Notes under the pieces: generated by a model | The model's input: only the letters and a program-made list of their open reading frames with translations | Databases searched by the model: none | Told to the model about the DNA's origin: nothing | DNA from: Brevundimonas vancanneytii | Lineage (GTDB): Bacteria; Pseudomonadota; Alphaproteobacteria; Caulobacterales; Caulobacteraceae | Reading direction: 5' to 3' | Assembly (NCBI GenBank): GCA_945874855.1 | Contig: CAMCIP010000032.1 | Location: forward strand, 1 to 14,750 | Length of the DNA: 14,750 nucleotides | Part shown: one piece after another, positions 6,060-14,750 of the stretch | Position numbering within the stretch: position 1 is the first letter of the stretch | Layout of the letters: every line of letters begins with the position of its first letter | Program-made: the position numbers and the translations under genes

Positions 6060-7340
6060 ATGACCACCTTCGCCGACCTCGTCCCCTCGCCCAAGGGCCG
6101 CTTCGACGGCATCGAGCGCCCCTACACCCCCGAGGACGTGCTGCGCCTGCGCGGCTCATTGCCGATCACCCACACCCTGGCCGAACGCGGCGCCAACCGC
6201 CTGTGGGAGCTGCTGCACACCGAGCCCTATATCAACGCCCTGGGCGCCGTGACCGGCAACCAGGCCATGCAGATGGTCCGGGCCGGGCTCAAGGCCATCT
6301 ATCTGTCGGGCTGGCAGGTCGCCGCCGACGCCAATACCGCCGGGGCCATGTACCCCGACCAGTCGCTCTATCCTGCCAATGCCGCCCCCGAGCTGTGCCG
6401 CCGCATCAACCGCACCCTCCAGCGCGCCGACCAGATCGAGCATGCCGAGGGCGGCGCGAAGCGTGACTGGTTCGCCCCCATCGTCGCCGACGCCGAGGCC
6501 GGCTTCGGCGGCCCGCTGAACAGCTTCGAGATCATGAAGGCCTTCATCGAAGCGGGCGCCGCCGGCGTCCACTTCGAGGACCAACTGGCCTCCGAGAAGA
6601 AGTGCGGCCACCTCGGCGGCAAGGTCCTGATCCCCACCCAGGCGCATGAGCGCAATCTGATCGCCGCCCGCCTGGCCGCCGACGTCATGGGCACCCCGAC
6701 CCTGACCGTCGCCCGCACCGACGCCGAGAGCGCCCAGCTCATCACCTCGGACGTCGACGAGCGCGACCTGCCCTTCATCCGTCGTGACGACCGCACGCCG
6801 GAGGGCTTCTTCCGCCTGCATGAGGGCTCGGGGCTTGAGCACTGCATCGCGCGCGGCCTGGCCTATGCCAAATATGCCGACGTCCTGTGGTGGGAGACCT
6901 CGCACCCCGATCTGAACGACGCCAGGACGTTCGCGGAGGCGATCCAGGCCCACTATCCCGGCAAGCTCATGGCCTACAACTGCTCGCCGTCGTTCAACTG
7001 GAAGGCCAAGCTGGACGACGCCACCATCGCCAAATTCCAGCGCGAGCTGGGGGCCATGGGCTACAAGTTCCAGTTCGTGACCCTGGCCGGCTTCCACAGC
7101 CTGAACAACTCGATGTTCGAGCTGGCCGACGGCTACCGCGAGCGGGGCATGGCGGCCTATTCCGAGCTGCAGCAGCGCGAGTTCGCCAACGAGGCCATCG
7201 GCTACACCGCGACCCGCCACCAGCGCGAGGTCGGCACAGGATACTTCGATCAGGTGGCCACGGTCATCTCGAACGGGCAGTCTTCCACGACCGCGCTGAA
7301 GGATTCGACCGAAACCGCCCAGTTCGTCGCGGCAGAGTGA
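6060..7340 (+). CDS. aceA: Isocitrate lyase
   Basis: A 426-residue enzyme, close to the ~434 residues of the E. coli type. It cleaves isocitrate to succinate and glyoxylate, the first step of the glyoxylate shunt needed for growth on acetate and fatty acids. The key signature KKCGHLGGK (180-188) carries the catalytic Cys182. Other family blocks are SGWQVAADAN (83-92), VADAEAGFGG (142-151), VHFEDQ (170-175), TVARTDAESA and CSPSFNW. ATG 6060 is used; the in-frame extension upstream (MRPPRPG...) does not look like the family N-terminus. The ribosome site is weak (GAGAG). The gene is divergent from a ScfR-type regulator and followed 14 bases later by a small ORF. Malate synthase, the partner enzyme, is not in the window. 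Induction by acetate or acyl-CoA via the divergent regulator is likely. Confidence 0.98.
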   Translation: MTTFADLVPSPKGRFDGIERPYTPEDVLRLRGSLPITHTLAERGANRLWELLHTEPYINALGAVTGNQAMQMVRAGLKAIYLSGWQVAADANTAGAMYPDQSLYPANAAPELCRRINRTLQRADQIEHAEGGAKRDWFAPIVADAEAGFGGPLNSFEIMKAFIEAGAAGVHFEDQLASEKKCGHLGGKVLIPTQAHERNLIAARLAADVMGTPTLTVARTDAESAQLITSDVDERDLPFIRRDDRTPEGFFRLHEGSGLEHCIARGLAYAKYADVLWWETSHPDLNDARTFAEAIQAHYPGKLMAYNCSPSFNWKAKLDDATIAKFQRELGAMGYKFQFVTLAGFHSLNNSMFELADGYRERGMAAYSELQQREFANEAIGYTATRHQREVGTGYFDQVATVISNGQSSTTALKDSTETAQFVAAE

Positions 7341-7354
7341 ACGAGGAAATGCCC

Positions 7355-7570
7355 ATGGAACCCCTGTCCCGTCCGCAGGCGATCATCGACTACTGCTTGG
7401 CCCCGCTGGAGCTGGCCCCCGGCACGGAGGCCGAGGCCGAAGTGCGCCGCCGCCTGGAGCACGTCATCAAGACCTTCCAGGCCAAGGCCGCCACGCCCGT
7501 CCCGCTGGCCGTCGACTTCTCCAAGATGCCCAGCCAGGTCATCAACGAGGCCGCGCACGGCTACGAGTGA
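7355..7570 (+). CDS. Small hypothetical protein downstream of aceA (71 residues)
   Basis: ATG 7355 lies 14 bases after the aceA stop with GAGGAA a suitable distance upstream; an ATG at 7349 in the same frame is also possible but too close to that site. The 71-residue product begins MEPLSRPQAIIDYCLAPLEL, is rich in charged helix in the middle (EAEAEVRRRLEHVIKTFQAK) and ends with SKMPSQVINEAAHGYE. It has no signal peptide, membrane span or known motif. I do not recognise it. The tight spacing says it is co-transcribed with aceA, so it could act on isocitrate lyase or acetate metabolism, but that rests on position only. It is convergent with the L,D-transpeptidase gene, 7 bases away. Confidence 0.72.
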   Translation: MEPLSRPQAIIDYCLAPLELAPGTEAEAEVRRRLEHVIKTFQAKAATPVPLAVDFSKMPSQVINEAAHGYE

Positions 7571-7572
7571 CC

Positions 7573-7585
7573 TCGCCTCAGGCGA
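7573..7585. terminator. Small hairpin between convergent aceA-unit and transpeptidase gene
   Basis: TCGCC and GGCGA pair around a 3-base loop (the full dyad TCGCCT-C-AGGCGA is symmetrical). It lies in the 7-base gap and covers the transpeptidase stop codon. There is no T-run and the stem is short, so a terminator role is only possible. Confidence 0.25.
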
Positions 7586-8279
7586 AGGCGAACAGCAGCC
7601 GGCCCTCGCCCATGCGCTCGCGCAGGGCCGGCAGGTCGGCATGGGCCACCGAGAAGCAGCCGTAGCTGCGGCCCAGCTTGCCCTCGCGGGCCAGGAAGTC
7701 CGGGTCGGCATAGTCCGCACCGTGCACGATGATCGCGCGCTCGCGGGCCTTGTCGTTGGAGTACTCCAGCCCGTCCAGCAGGACGTTCGGCCCCTGGGCG
7801 GGCCCCCAGGACGGCCCGGCCGTCACATAGGAGCCGACGGACGAGCACCAGCTCTCCGGCGTGTTCGAGAAGGCCTGGGCGAAGCCGGTGTGGGCGGGGT
7901 CGGAGCCGCGGCCGTGGCTGGTGCGCAGGATCGCCACCGTGCCCGCATGCAGGTCGATCTCGTACAGCCGCTCCTCGCCGGAGTGGCGCTTGAAGTCGAC
8001 CACATACATCCGGTCGCGGCGGGGAATGCGGGCGTGGTGGATGTCGAGGGCGGCCATCGCCCGACCCATCAGTTCCTTGCGGACCAGACCGCGTGGATCC
8101 AGCGGCGGAGCCACGACGGGGTCCATGGCGACCTGGATGGCGGGGGCCGGCGGCACGACCCCTGTCGGCGCCGCGGTCGGCAGCGCGACCAATGGCCCGG
8201 CCGACTGTGCGGCGGCCGTGGAGCAGCCCCCGAGCAGGGCCGCCCCGCCCAAAATCATGCCTCGTCTGGATGGCCGCAT
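7578..8279 (-). CDS. Murein L,D-transpeptidase catalytic-domain lipoprotein (YkuD_2 type)
   Basis: A 233-residue exported protein. The N-terminus SRRGMILGGAALLGGC joins a twin-arginine-like motif (SRRGMIL, 4-10) to a lipobox with the lipidated Cys at 19; whether export is by Tat or Sec is not certain. A Pro/Ala-rich linker runs to about residue 60. The catalytic domain has YVVDF, the family block SHGRGSDP (121-128), VHG with His186, and GRSYGCFSV with the presumed nucleophile Cys208. This fits L,D-transpeptidases or carboxypeptidases acting on peptidoglycan side chains in the periplasm. ATG 8279 is chosen because GAGGG precedes it; a GTG at 8303 would add 8 residues. It is divergent from the amidohydrolase gene. 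Confidence 0.9.
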   Translation of the reverse strand: MRPSRRGMILGGAALLGGCSTAAAQSAGPLVALPTAAPTGVVPPAPAIQVAMDPVVAPPLDPRGLVRKELMGRAMAALDIHHARIPRRDRMYVVDFKRHSGEERLYEIDLHAGTVAILRTSHGRGSDPAHTGFAQAFSNTPESWCSSVGSYVTAGPSWGPAQGPNVLLDGLEYSNDKARERAIIVHGADYADPDFLAREGKLGRSYGCFSVAHADLPALRERMGEGRLLFAFA

Positions 8280-8296
8280 GCGACGCCCTCGTAGCG

Positions 8297-8343
8297 GTTT
8301 CACTGACTGTGACCGGTTGTTTCAAATGCAGACGCCCGTTTCA
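8297..8343. promoter_or_regulatory. Three GTTTCA direct repeats in a divergent intergenic region
   Basis: GTTTCA occurs at 8297-8302, 8319-8324 and 8338-8343, that is at 22- and 19-base steps, near two helical turns. Two copies extend to GTTTCAA. They sit between the transpeptidase and amidohydrolase start codons, where a shared promoter region is expected. A regulator binding site is possible but unproven. Confidence 0.3.
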
Positions 8344-8405
8344 ACCTGAGCCTTGGCGTTCGTCCGCATTGGGATAGGGTGCAAACCACATACCGGGGAG
8401 TTCGC

Positions 8406-9731
8406 ATGGTTCGTCTCATCGCCGCCGTCCTGGCCTGGATCGCCTTCGCAGGCGCAGCAACTGCCCAGCAAACCCCCGCGACCACGACCTTTTCCCCGGA
8501 CGAGGGAACCCTGTTCGTTCAGGCCGGGCGGCTTCTGGCGGACCCGGCGACCGGCGTTGTGCAGCGCGATAAAACTTTGGTGATCAGCAGGAACCAAATT
8601 GTCGCGGTCGTCGACGGCTTCGTCGGCGAGGGTCAGGCTGGCCGCATCGTCGACCTGCGCGACGCCTTCGTCCTGCCCGGGCTGATCGATTCCCACGTCC
8701 ATCTGACCAGCCAGCAGAACCCGAACGGGCGGTTGCAGCAGGTCACCCTGTCGGCCGCCGACCGGTCGATGCTGGGCGCCGGCTACGCCCGCAAGACGCT
8801 GATGGCCGGCTTCACCACTGTGGCCGATCTGGGCGGGGCCAATGAGGCTGTCTTCGCCCTGCGCGACGGCATCGCCCGCGGCGACGTGGTCGGCCCGCGC
8901 GTCATCGCCTCGGGCTCCTCGGTGACTGTCCACGGCGGCCACGGCGACGCCAATGGCTTCCGCGACGACGTGCTGCACGTCCTGTCGTCGGACTCGGTCT
9001 GCTCCGGCCCCGAGGACTGCATGCGGGCGGTGCGCGAACAGGTCCGGGCCGGCGCCGACGTCATCAAGATCACCTCCACCGGCGGGGTGCTGTCCAACAC
9101 GGCCGCGGGCCTGGGTCAGCAGTTCACCGACGCCGAACTGGCCGCTATCGTCGAGGTCGGGCACCGTATGGGCCGCAAGGTCACGGCCCATGCCCACGGT
9201 GCTGACGGGATCAACGCCTTCCTCCGCGCCGGCGGCGACTCCATCGAACACGGCACCTATCTGGACGATGAGTCGATCCGCCTGTTCCGCAGCACGGGCG
9301 CCTGGCTGGTGCCCACCCTCATGGCCGGGGACTATGTGGCCCGCGTCGCCTCGGGCCCGGACAACTTCTTCACCCCGGCCCAGACGGCCAAGGCCCTGGA
9401 GGCCGGGCCGCGCATGCAGGACATGGCCGCCCGCGCCCATCGCGGCGGCGTCCGCATCGCCTTCGGCACCGACAGCGGCGTGTCGCCCCACGGCGACAAT
9501 GCAGGCGAGTTCGCCCTGCTGGTCGGCGCCGGCCTGACGCCGCTTCAGGCCATCCAGACCGCGACGGTGAATGCGGCCGAGCATCTGGGGATCGTCGATC
9601 TGGCCGGTCGGCTCGCCGTCGGCATGCCTGCCGACCTGATCGCCGTCTCCGGCGACCCCCTGACCGACGTGACCGAACTCCAGCGCGTCCGCTTCGTGAT
9701 GAAGGGCGGGGTGGTTTATCGGGCGGACTGA
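8406..9731 (+). CDS. Exported metal-dependent amidohydrolase (Xaa-Pro dipeptidase/imidazolonepropionase-like)
   Basis: A 441-residue amidohydrolase. The signal peptide MVRLIAAVLAWIAFAGAATA with likely cleavage before QQ (about residue 20) sends it to the periplasm. The (beta/alpha)8 metal-site residues are all visible: HVH in GLIDSHVHL (H97, H99), the carboxylated-type Lys in VIKITSTGG (K221), HAHG (H262 or H264), EHGTYL (H282) and GTDSG (D356). This gives the two-metal hydrolase pattern of the subgroup that contains the Caulobacter CC2672-type dipeptidases (Xaa-Arg/Xaa-Lys prolidase-like); the actual substrate cannot be read from sequence. ATG 8406 follows GGGGAG at good distance. A frame-open extension to 8379 is not needed. 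It is convergent with lpxK, 18 bases away. Confidence 0.93.
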   Translation: MVRLIAAVLAWIAFAGAATAQQTPATTTFSPDEGTLFVQAGRLLADPATGVVQRDKTLVISRNQIVAVVDGFVGEGQAGRIVDLRDAFVLPGLIDSHVHLTSQQNPNGRLQQVTLSAADRSMLGAGYARKTLMAGFTTVADLGGANEAVFALRDGIARGDVVGPRVIASGSSVTVHGGHGDANGFRDDVLHVLSSDSVCSGPEDCMRAVREQVRAGADVIKITSTGGVLSNTAAGLGQQFTDAELAAIVEVGHRMGRKVTAHAHGADGINAFLRAGGDSIEHGTYLDDESIRLFRSTGAWLVPTLMAGDYVARVASGPDNFFTPAQTAKALEAGPRMQDMAARAHRGGVRIAFGTDSGVSPHGDNAGEFALLVGAGLTPLQAIQTATVNAAEHLGIVDLAGRLAVGMPADLIAVSGDPLTDVTELQRVRFVMKGGVVYRAD

Positions 9732-9749
9732 CGCCGAGGATCGATACGT

Positions 9750-10775
9750 CTAGTCCTGGTCGCGGGCCATCGAGATCGCCGCGCTCAGCCAGTCCCTGAA
9801 CTCCGCCTCTCTCTCAAACCGGGCCCGGACCGGCCATGAGGTCACCCGCGCGCGCCATTCCGGCGGCAGGCGGACCCAGTCCTTTTCGGTGGTGATCAGG
9901 CCAGCGTCGAAGACGGCGGCGCGGTCAGCCAGGGCGGTCAGCTCGCCCTCCGAATAGGCCGCATGGTCGGGGAAGGCGGCGAAGTCGACCAGGTCGCAGC
10001 CGGCGGCCTTGAGCGCGCGCTCGACCTTCCACGGCTTGGCGATGCCGGCGAAGCCCAGCTGGGGGCCCGGGGGCGGGGCCGCCTCGGCCGCCAGCCGGGC
10101 GACGAAGACGGGCAGGTCGCCGAAGACCGCCCGCAGCTCCAGGTCCACCTCCGGCAGGTCGGCGGGCAGCAGCACGATCACGGCGTCGGCGCGCGCGAGG
10201 CCGACCTTCAACGGCTCACGCATCGGACCGGCCGGGAAGACCGCGCCGTCGCCGAAGGGCCATTCCTCGTCGCGCGTCTCGCCGTCGACCACGACCAGGC
10301 TCAGGGTCTTTGTCAGGTTGGGGTTCTGATGGGCGTCGTCCAGCACGAGGCATCGGGCACCGGCCGCCGCCGCCGCGCGGGCCCCGGCGACCCGGTCACC
10401 CGCGATCCAGGCGGGGGCACCCGTCGCCAGCATCAGGGGCTCGTCGCCGACGTCGGCCGCCGTATGGACGGCCGGGTCGACGCGCAGGGGCCCTTCCAGC
10501 CGCCCGCCATAGCCGCGCGACAGGGCGTGGGCCTCGTTTCCCCCGGCACGGAGCAGGCGCAGCGTCTCCATCGCCACCGGCGTCTTGCCCGAGCCGCCAA
10601 CGGTCAGATTGCCGATCGAGATGACCGGCACACCGGGGTCGACGGGCCGGGCGCGGGCGATCCGGCGCGCCGTCGCCGCGGCCCAGATCCAGCCGGCGGG
10701 CGTCAGGAGCATGCGGAGCACGACGCCCTGACGCCGGTCGCGACGATACCACCAAGCGGGGGTGTTCAGCTTCAT
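9750..10775 (-). CDS. lpxK: Tetraacyldisaccharide 4'-kinase
   Basis: A 341-residue inner-membrane-associated kinase that phosphorylates the 4' position of the lipid A disaccharide precursor in the Raetz pathway. The N-terminus has the family TPAWWYRR and a hydrophobic segment (about 18-36). The P-loop is ISIGNLTVGGSGKTP (52-66), followed by LSRGYGG (85-91) and VGDEPLML. The second acidic motif, normally DDG-[F/Y/H]-Q, reads DDAHQNP (146-152), with Ala in place of Gly. Then come VVDGE, FPAGPMREP and LITTEKDWVRLP. ATG 10775 overlaps the waaA stop (ATGA), so the long frame open upstream of it is the waaA antisense-frame shadow. It is the last gene of the msbA-DUF374-waaA-lpxK operon. Confidence 0.96.
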   Translation of the reverse strand: MKLNTPAWWYRRDRRQGVVLRMLLTPAGWIWAAATARRIARARPVDPGVPVISIGNLTVGGSGKTPVAMETLRLLRAGGNEAHALSRGYGGRLEGPLRVDPAVHTAADVGDEPLMLATGAPAWIAGDRVAGARAAAAAGARCLVLDDAHQNPNLTKTLSLVVVDGETRDEEWPFGDGAVFPAGPMREPLKVGLARADAVIVLLPADLPEVDLELRAVFGDLPVFVARLAAEAAPPPGPQLGFAGIAKPWKVERALKAAGCDLVDFAAFPDHAAYSEGELTALADRAAVFDAGLITTEKDWVRLPPEWRARVTSWPVRARFEREAEFRDWLSAAISMARDQD

Positions 10776-12070
10776 TGACGGGCGCGCCGGGCAGGGGCGG
10801 CCGGCACCAGGGGGGTCAGGGCGGCGAAGACCCCGTCGACCACCGAGCCCGCCTCGGCGGCGGCGCGCCGGGCGGCCTCCCCCATGGCGCGCGCCGCGTC
10901 GGGGTCGTCCAGCAGGCGGGCGACGGCCGGGGTCAGGGCCTCGGGCCTGGCCACGACCTGCAGCCCGCCGGCCTCGACCAGCAGGGCGGCGACGCCTTCC
11001 CAGTTCGACAGGTCCGGGCCGGTCAAGGTGGGCTTCGACAGGCGCGCGGGCTCCAGCGGATTGTGCCCGCCGACGGGGGCCAGACCGAGCGCAGGGCCGA
11101 AGCCGCCGCCCATCACGACCACGTCGGCCAGCCGCAGGAACAGCCCCATCTCGCCCAGGGTGTCGGCGACATAGATGTCGGTGCGTGCGTCCAGCATCTG
11201 GCCGCGCGAGCGCAGGGCCGGGCGGCGGCCGTCGCGGGCCAGTTCGGACGAGATGTCCAGCGCCCGCTCCGGATGGCGGGGCACCAGGATCAGGCAAACG
11301 GGGCGGGACAGGCGGGCCACGGCTTGGGCGATGGCCGCCTCCTCGCCCGGATGGGTCGAGGCCGCGACCACCACGGGCCGGTCGCCGACGGCGGCCGACA
11401 GCGCCGTGAAGGCGGCGGCGTCATGGGGCGGGGCCTCGCCGGCCAGCTTCAGATTGGCCAGGCCGTCGACACGGCCGCCCAGCGCCTGCAGCCGCGCCGC
11501 AGACGCCGGCTCCTGGGCCAGGATCAGCCGGAAGGCCGCCAGCAGGCGCCGCGCCGCGCCCGGCGCGCGCGACCATCCCCGGGCGGACTTCGGCGTGATG
11601 CGGGCGCTGATCAGGGCCAGGGGCAGATCGCGCGCCTCCGCCTCGAGGATCAGATTGGGCCACAGTTCGCTCTCGACCAGCACGCCGGCGACTGGCTGCC
11701 AGTGATCCAGAAAGGCGGCCACCGCCCGGGGGCCATCGACGGGCGCATACTGATGCAGGGCCCCCGGCGGCAGGCGGCGGGCGAGCAGAGCTGCCGAGGT
11801 GCGGGTGCCCGAGGTCACCAGCGGCGTCAGGTCCGGCCGGTCCCGCCGCAGCCGCTCGACCAGCGGCAACAGCGACAGGCTCTCGCCCACGCTGACCCCG
11901 TGCAGCCAGATCACCTCGCCCGGCGGTCGGGGCAGGGAGGGCTGGCCCAGCCGCTCGCCGATGCGGGAGGCGTCCTCCTTGCCCTGCCGGGCGCGGGCGT
12001 TCAGCAGGCGCGGAGCCAGGGGCTCCAGCAGGCGCGTCACGGCGCGATACAGGCCCAGGGCCAGGCTCAC
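10772..12070 (-). CDS. waaA: 3-deoxy-D-manno-octulosonic acid (Kdo) transferase
   Basis: A 432-residue GT-B glycosyltransferase that adds Kdo from CMP-Kdo to the lipid A precursor at the cytoplasmic face of the inner membrane. An N-terminal hydrophobic anchor (about 1-22) is followed by KEDASRIGERLG (31-42), the catalytic-base motif HGVSVGES (57-64, Glu63), TSGTRTSA (86-93), ESELWPN (133-139), ISARIT and LANLKLA (204-210). The nucleotide-binding half shows GGHNPLEPARL. The GGGF...GGHNP segment looks several residues longer than in common WaaA proteins. The start is GTG 12070, overlapping the preceding stop (GTGA). How many Kdo units are added cannot be told from sequence. In the literature this gene is also kdtA. 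Confidence 0.95.
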   Translation of the reverse strand: MSLALGLYRAVTRLLEPLAPRLLNARARQGKEDASRIGERLGQPSLPRPPGEVIWLHGVSVGESLSLLPLVERLRRDRPDLTPLVTSGTRTSAALLARRLPPGALHQYAPVDGPRAVAAFLDHWQPVAGVLVESELWPNLILEAEARDLPLALISARITPKSARGWSRAPGAARRLLAAFRLILAQEPASAARLQALGGRVDGLANLKLAGEAPPHDAAAFTALSAAVGDRPVVVAASTHPGEEAAIAQAVARLSRPVCLILVPRHPERALDISSELARDGRRPALRSRGQMLDARTDIYVADTLGEMGLFLRLADVVVMGGGFGPALGLAPVGGHNPLEPARLSKPTLTGPDLSNWEGVAALLVEAGGLQVVARPEALTPAVARLLDDPDAARAMGEAARRAAAEAGSVVDGVFAALTPLVPAAPARRARQ

Positions 12071-12752
12071 ACCCCGCGCTCCAGCCCGGTCAGGGCGTCG
12101 GCGCGGACCTCCAGATCGGTCAGGCGCGCGCTCCAGTCGCGGGCCACTTCAGCCGGCTCGGCACCCTCGGGGTAGTACACCACCTCATAGACCACCGCCC
12201 CGCGCCCGAAGGGCAGGGGCACCACGGCCCGGTCCCAGCTGCCCAGCCGGATCGCCGGGTGGCACGACAGGCCCAGGAAGACCACCGGCGCGCCCGACAG
12301 CTTCGCCATCAGGGGCACGCCCTCGCCCATGACGCCGGCGGGGCCGCGCGGGCCGTCGGGCGTGACCGCCAGCCCGCCGACCTTCAGCTGGCGCAGGCCG
12401 TCGCGCAGGGCCTGCGACCCGCCCTTGGCCGCCTGCGACTTGTCCTTGTTGGCGGTCGAGCCGCGGATGGCGGGAAAGCCGACCCGCTCCAGCGCGCGGG
12501 CGATGAACTGGCCGTCGGCGCTCAGCGAGACCAGCGCCTTGGTCGGGGTGGCGCGCTCCAGCGGCCAGGACGCGGGCGACAGGGCCAGACGCGAATGCCA
12601 GAAGATCGGAATGACGCCGCCGCCCCGGGCCCAGACGGCCTCGACCTCCGCCTCCCCCTGACGCGTCCAGCGGATGGTGGCGAAGCAGAACCGCATCCAG
12701 GCCGCCAGCAGCCAGGCCAGGGCACCACGGATCGCCGGATTGCGCAGGGGCC

Positions 12753-12756
<4 letters not shown>
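12067..12756 (-). CDS. DUF374 lysophospholipid-acyltransferase-like protein
   Basis: A 229-residue membrane-associated protein. An N-terminal hydrophobic segment (about 11-28) is followed by PIFWHSRLAL (50-59), the DUF374 counterpart of the acyltransferase HX4D block with His54; then ALVSLSADGQFIARALER (74-91), RGSTANK (98-104) and TPDGPRGP (132-139). DUF374 is related to LPLAT enzymes and occurs often inside LPS loci, so a lipid A or Kdo-lipid A modifying acyl transfer is plausible; the reaction is not established. Its ATG overlaps the msbA stop (ATGA) and its TGA overlaps the waaA GTG (GTGA), so it is embedded in the operon and presumably works in the same pathway. Confidence 0.92.
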
Positions 12757-14573
<1,817 letters not shown>

Positions 14574-14614
14574 CGGGCGGAGGTCGGACGCGGGCGCAGG
14601 GAAGTCAAGCGGGC

Positions 14615-14643
14615 GTGACGACCTCGACTGCAGTCGCTATCTC
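14615..14643 (+). promoter_or_regulatory. Housekeeping-type promoter for the divergent right-end gene
   Basis: GTGACGA (14615-14621) and GCTATCTC (14636-14643) match the Caulobacter housekeeping consensus TTGACGS-N10-14-GCTANAWC with one mismatch in the first six positions of the -35 and one in the -10, at a 14-base spacer (17 bases between hexamers GTGACG and TATCTC). Transcription should begin about 7 bases further on, at or next to ATG 14651. Confidence 0.55.
14625..14636. promoter_or_regulatory. Perfect 12-bp palindrome in the promoter spacer
   Basis: CGACTGCAGTCG is fully self-complementary and sits between the -35 and -10 of the promoter for the right-end gene, touching the first base of the -10. 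A repressor bound here would block that promoter and might affect msbA. Confidence 0.35.
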
Positions 14644-14650
14644 CGCACCC

Positions 14651-14750
14651 ATGTCCCGCTACGACCTCTCCACCCGCGCCGGCCGGTTCAAGGCGCACTG
14701 GGACTATCTGTGGAAGGACCATGCCTTCCTGCGGGTCGGCTTCTCCAATG
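14651..14750 (+). CDS. N-terminus of a possible tyrosine-phosphatase-like protein (3' truncated)
   Basis: Only the first 33 codons are in the window: MSRYDLSTRAGRFKAHWDYL, then WKDHAFLRVGFSN. There is no signal peptide or membrane segment. The pattern MSR-DLST..GR..A....L..DH.FLR resembles, from memory, the start of alphaproteobacterial dual-specificity/tyrosine phosphatase-family proteins, but the catalytic CxxxxxR lies beyond the window, so the name is tentative. No Shine-Dalgarno precedes ATG 14651; the promoter position suggests a leaderless mRNA. The gene is divergent from msbA with 77 bases between start codons. Confidence 0.6.
   Translation, partial: MSRYDLSTRAGRFKAHWDYLWKDHAFLRVGFSN

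Noticed and set aside
6156..7220. A 354-residue minus-strand open frame antisense to aceA
   Set aside because: The aceA frame holds every catalytic motif; the antisense product is Gly/Val/Leu/Arg-rich with no recognisable fold.
9750..11297. A single 515-residue protein fusing an Arg/Gly/Pro-rich N-terminus to LpxK
   Set aside because: The part upstream of ATG 10775 is out-of-frame waaA sequence; LpxK of normal length starts at the ATGA overlap.
10775..12175. A 466-residue plus-strand open frame antisense to waaA
   Set aside because: Shadow of waaA; low-complexity translation and no independent start signal.

Overview
The window is GC-rich, gene-dense chromosomal DNA from an alphaproteobacterium. 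Gene content and protein style point to Caulobacterales, most likely Brevundimonas or a close relative: isocitrate lyase divergent from a ScfR/RamB-type regulator, alphaproteobacterial PntB, WYL regulators of the 'MRHDKA...RRTAERMRD' type, and a promoter matching the Caulobacter housekeeping consensus. The genus is inferred, not proven. No phage, transposase, CRISPR array, rRNA or tRNA was seen.

Layout. Bases 1-1246 (+) hold the 3' end of pntB (proton-translocating transhydrogenase), a GTG-started lipoprotein overlapping its stop codon, and a DUF1801 protein that ends in a hairpin. Bases 1247-1539 have no gene and carry a striking ~214-bp element bounded by ~42-bp near-perfect inverted repeats. 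A TPR-sulfotransferase (-) and a small unknown gene (-) follow, then a divergent WYL-domain regulator (+).

The central block is the glyoxylate-shunt locus: a ScfR-family regulator (-) divergent from aceA (+). Three similar operator-like dyads lie between them, and a 71-residue unknown ORF sits directly behind aceA. Convergent to it is an L,D-transpeptidase-like lipoprotein (-), which is divergent from an exported metal-dependent amidohydrolase (+).

The right third is a lipid A / LPS inner-core operon read on the minus strand: msbA, a DUF374 acyltransferase-like gene, waaA, lpxK. All three junctions are 4-base stop/start overlaps (ATGA, GTGA, ATGA), so the four products are probably translated in a coupled fashion. 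They fit Kdo transfer, lipid A 4'-phosphorylation and flipping of the finished molecule. Divergent from msbA is the start of a further gene, possibly a tyrosine-phosphatase-like protein, with a good promoter placed so that its mRNA could be leaderless.

Most of the window is ordinary core genome. The parts most worth a second look are the inverted-repeat element at 1292-1505, the operator cluster at 5917-5972, the small ORF behind aceA, and the palindrome-containing promoter at 14615-14643.
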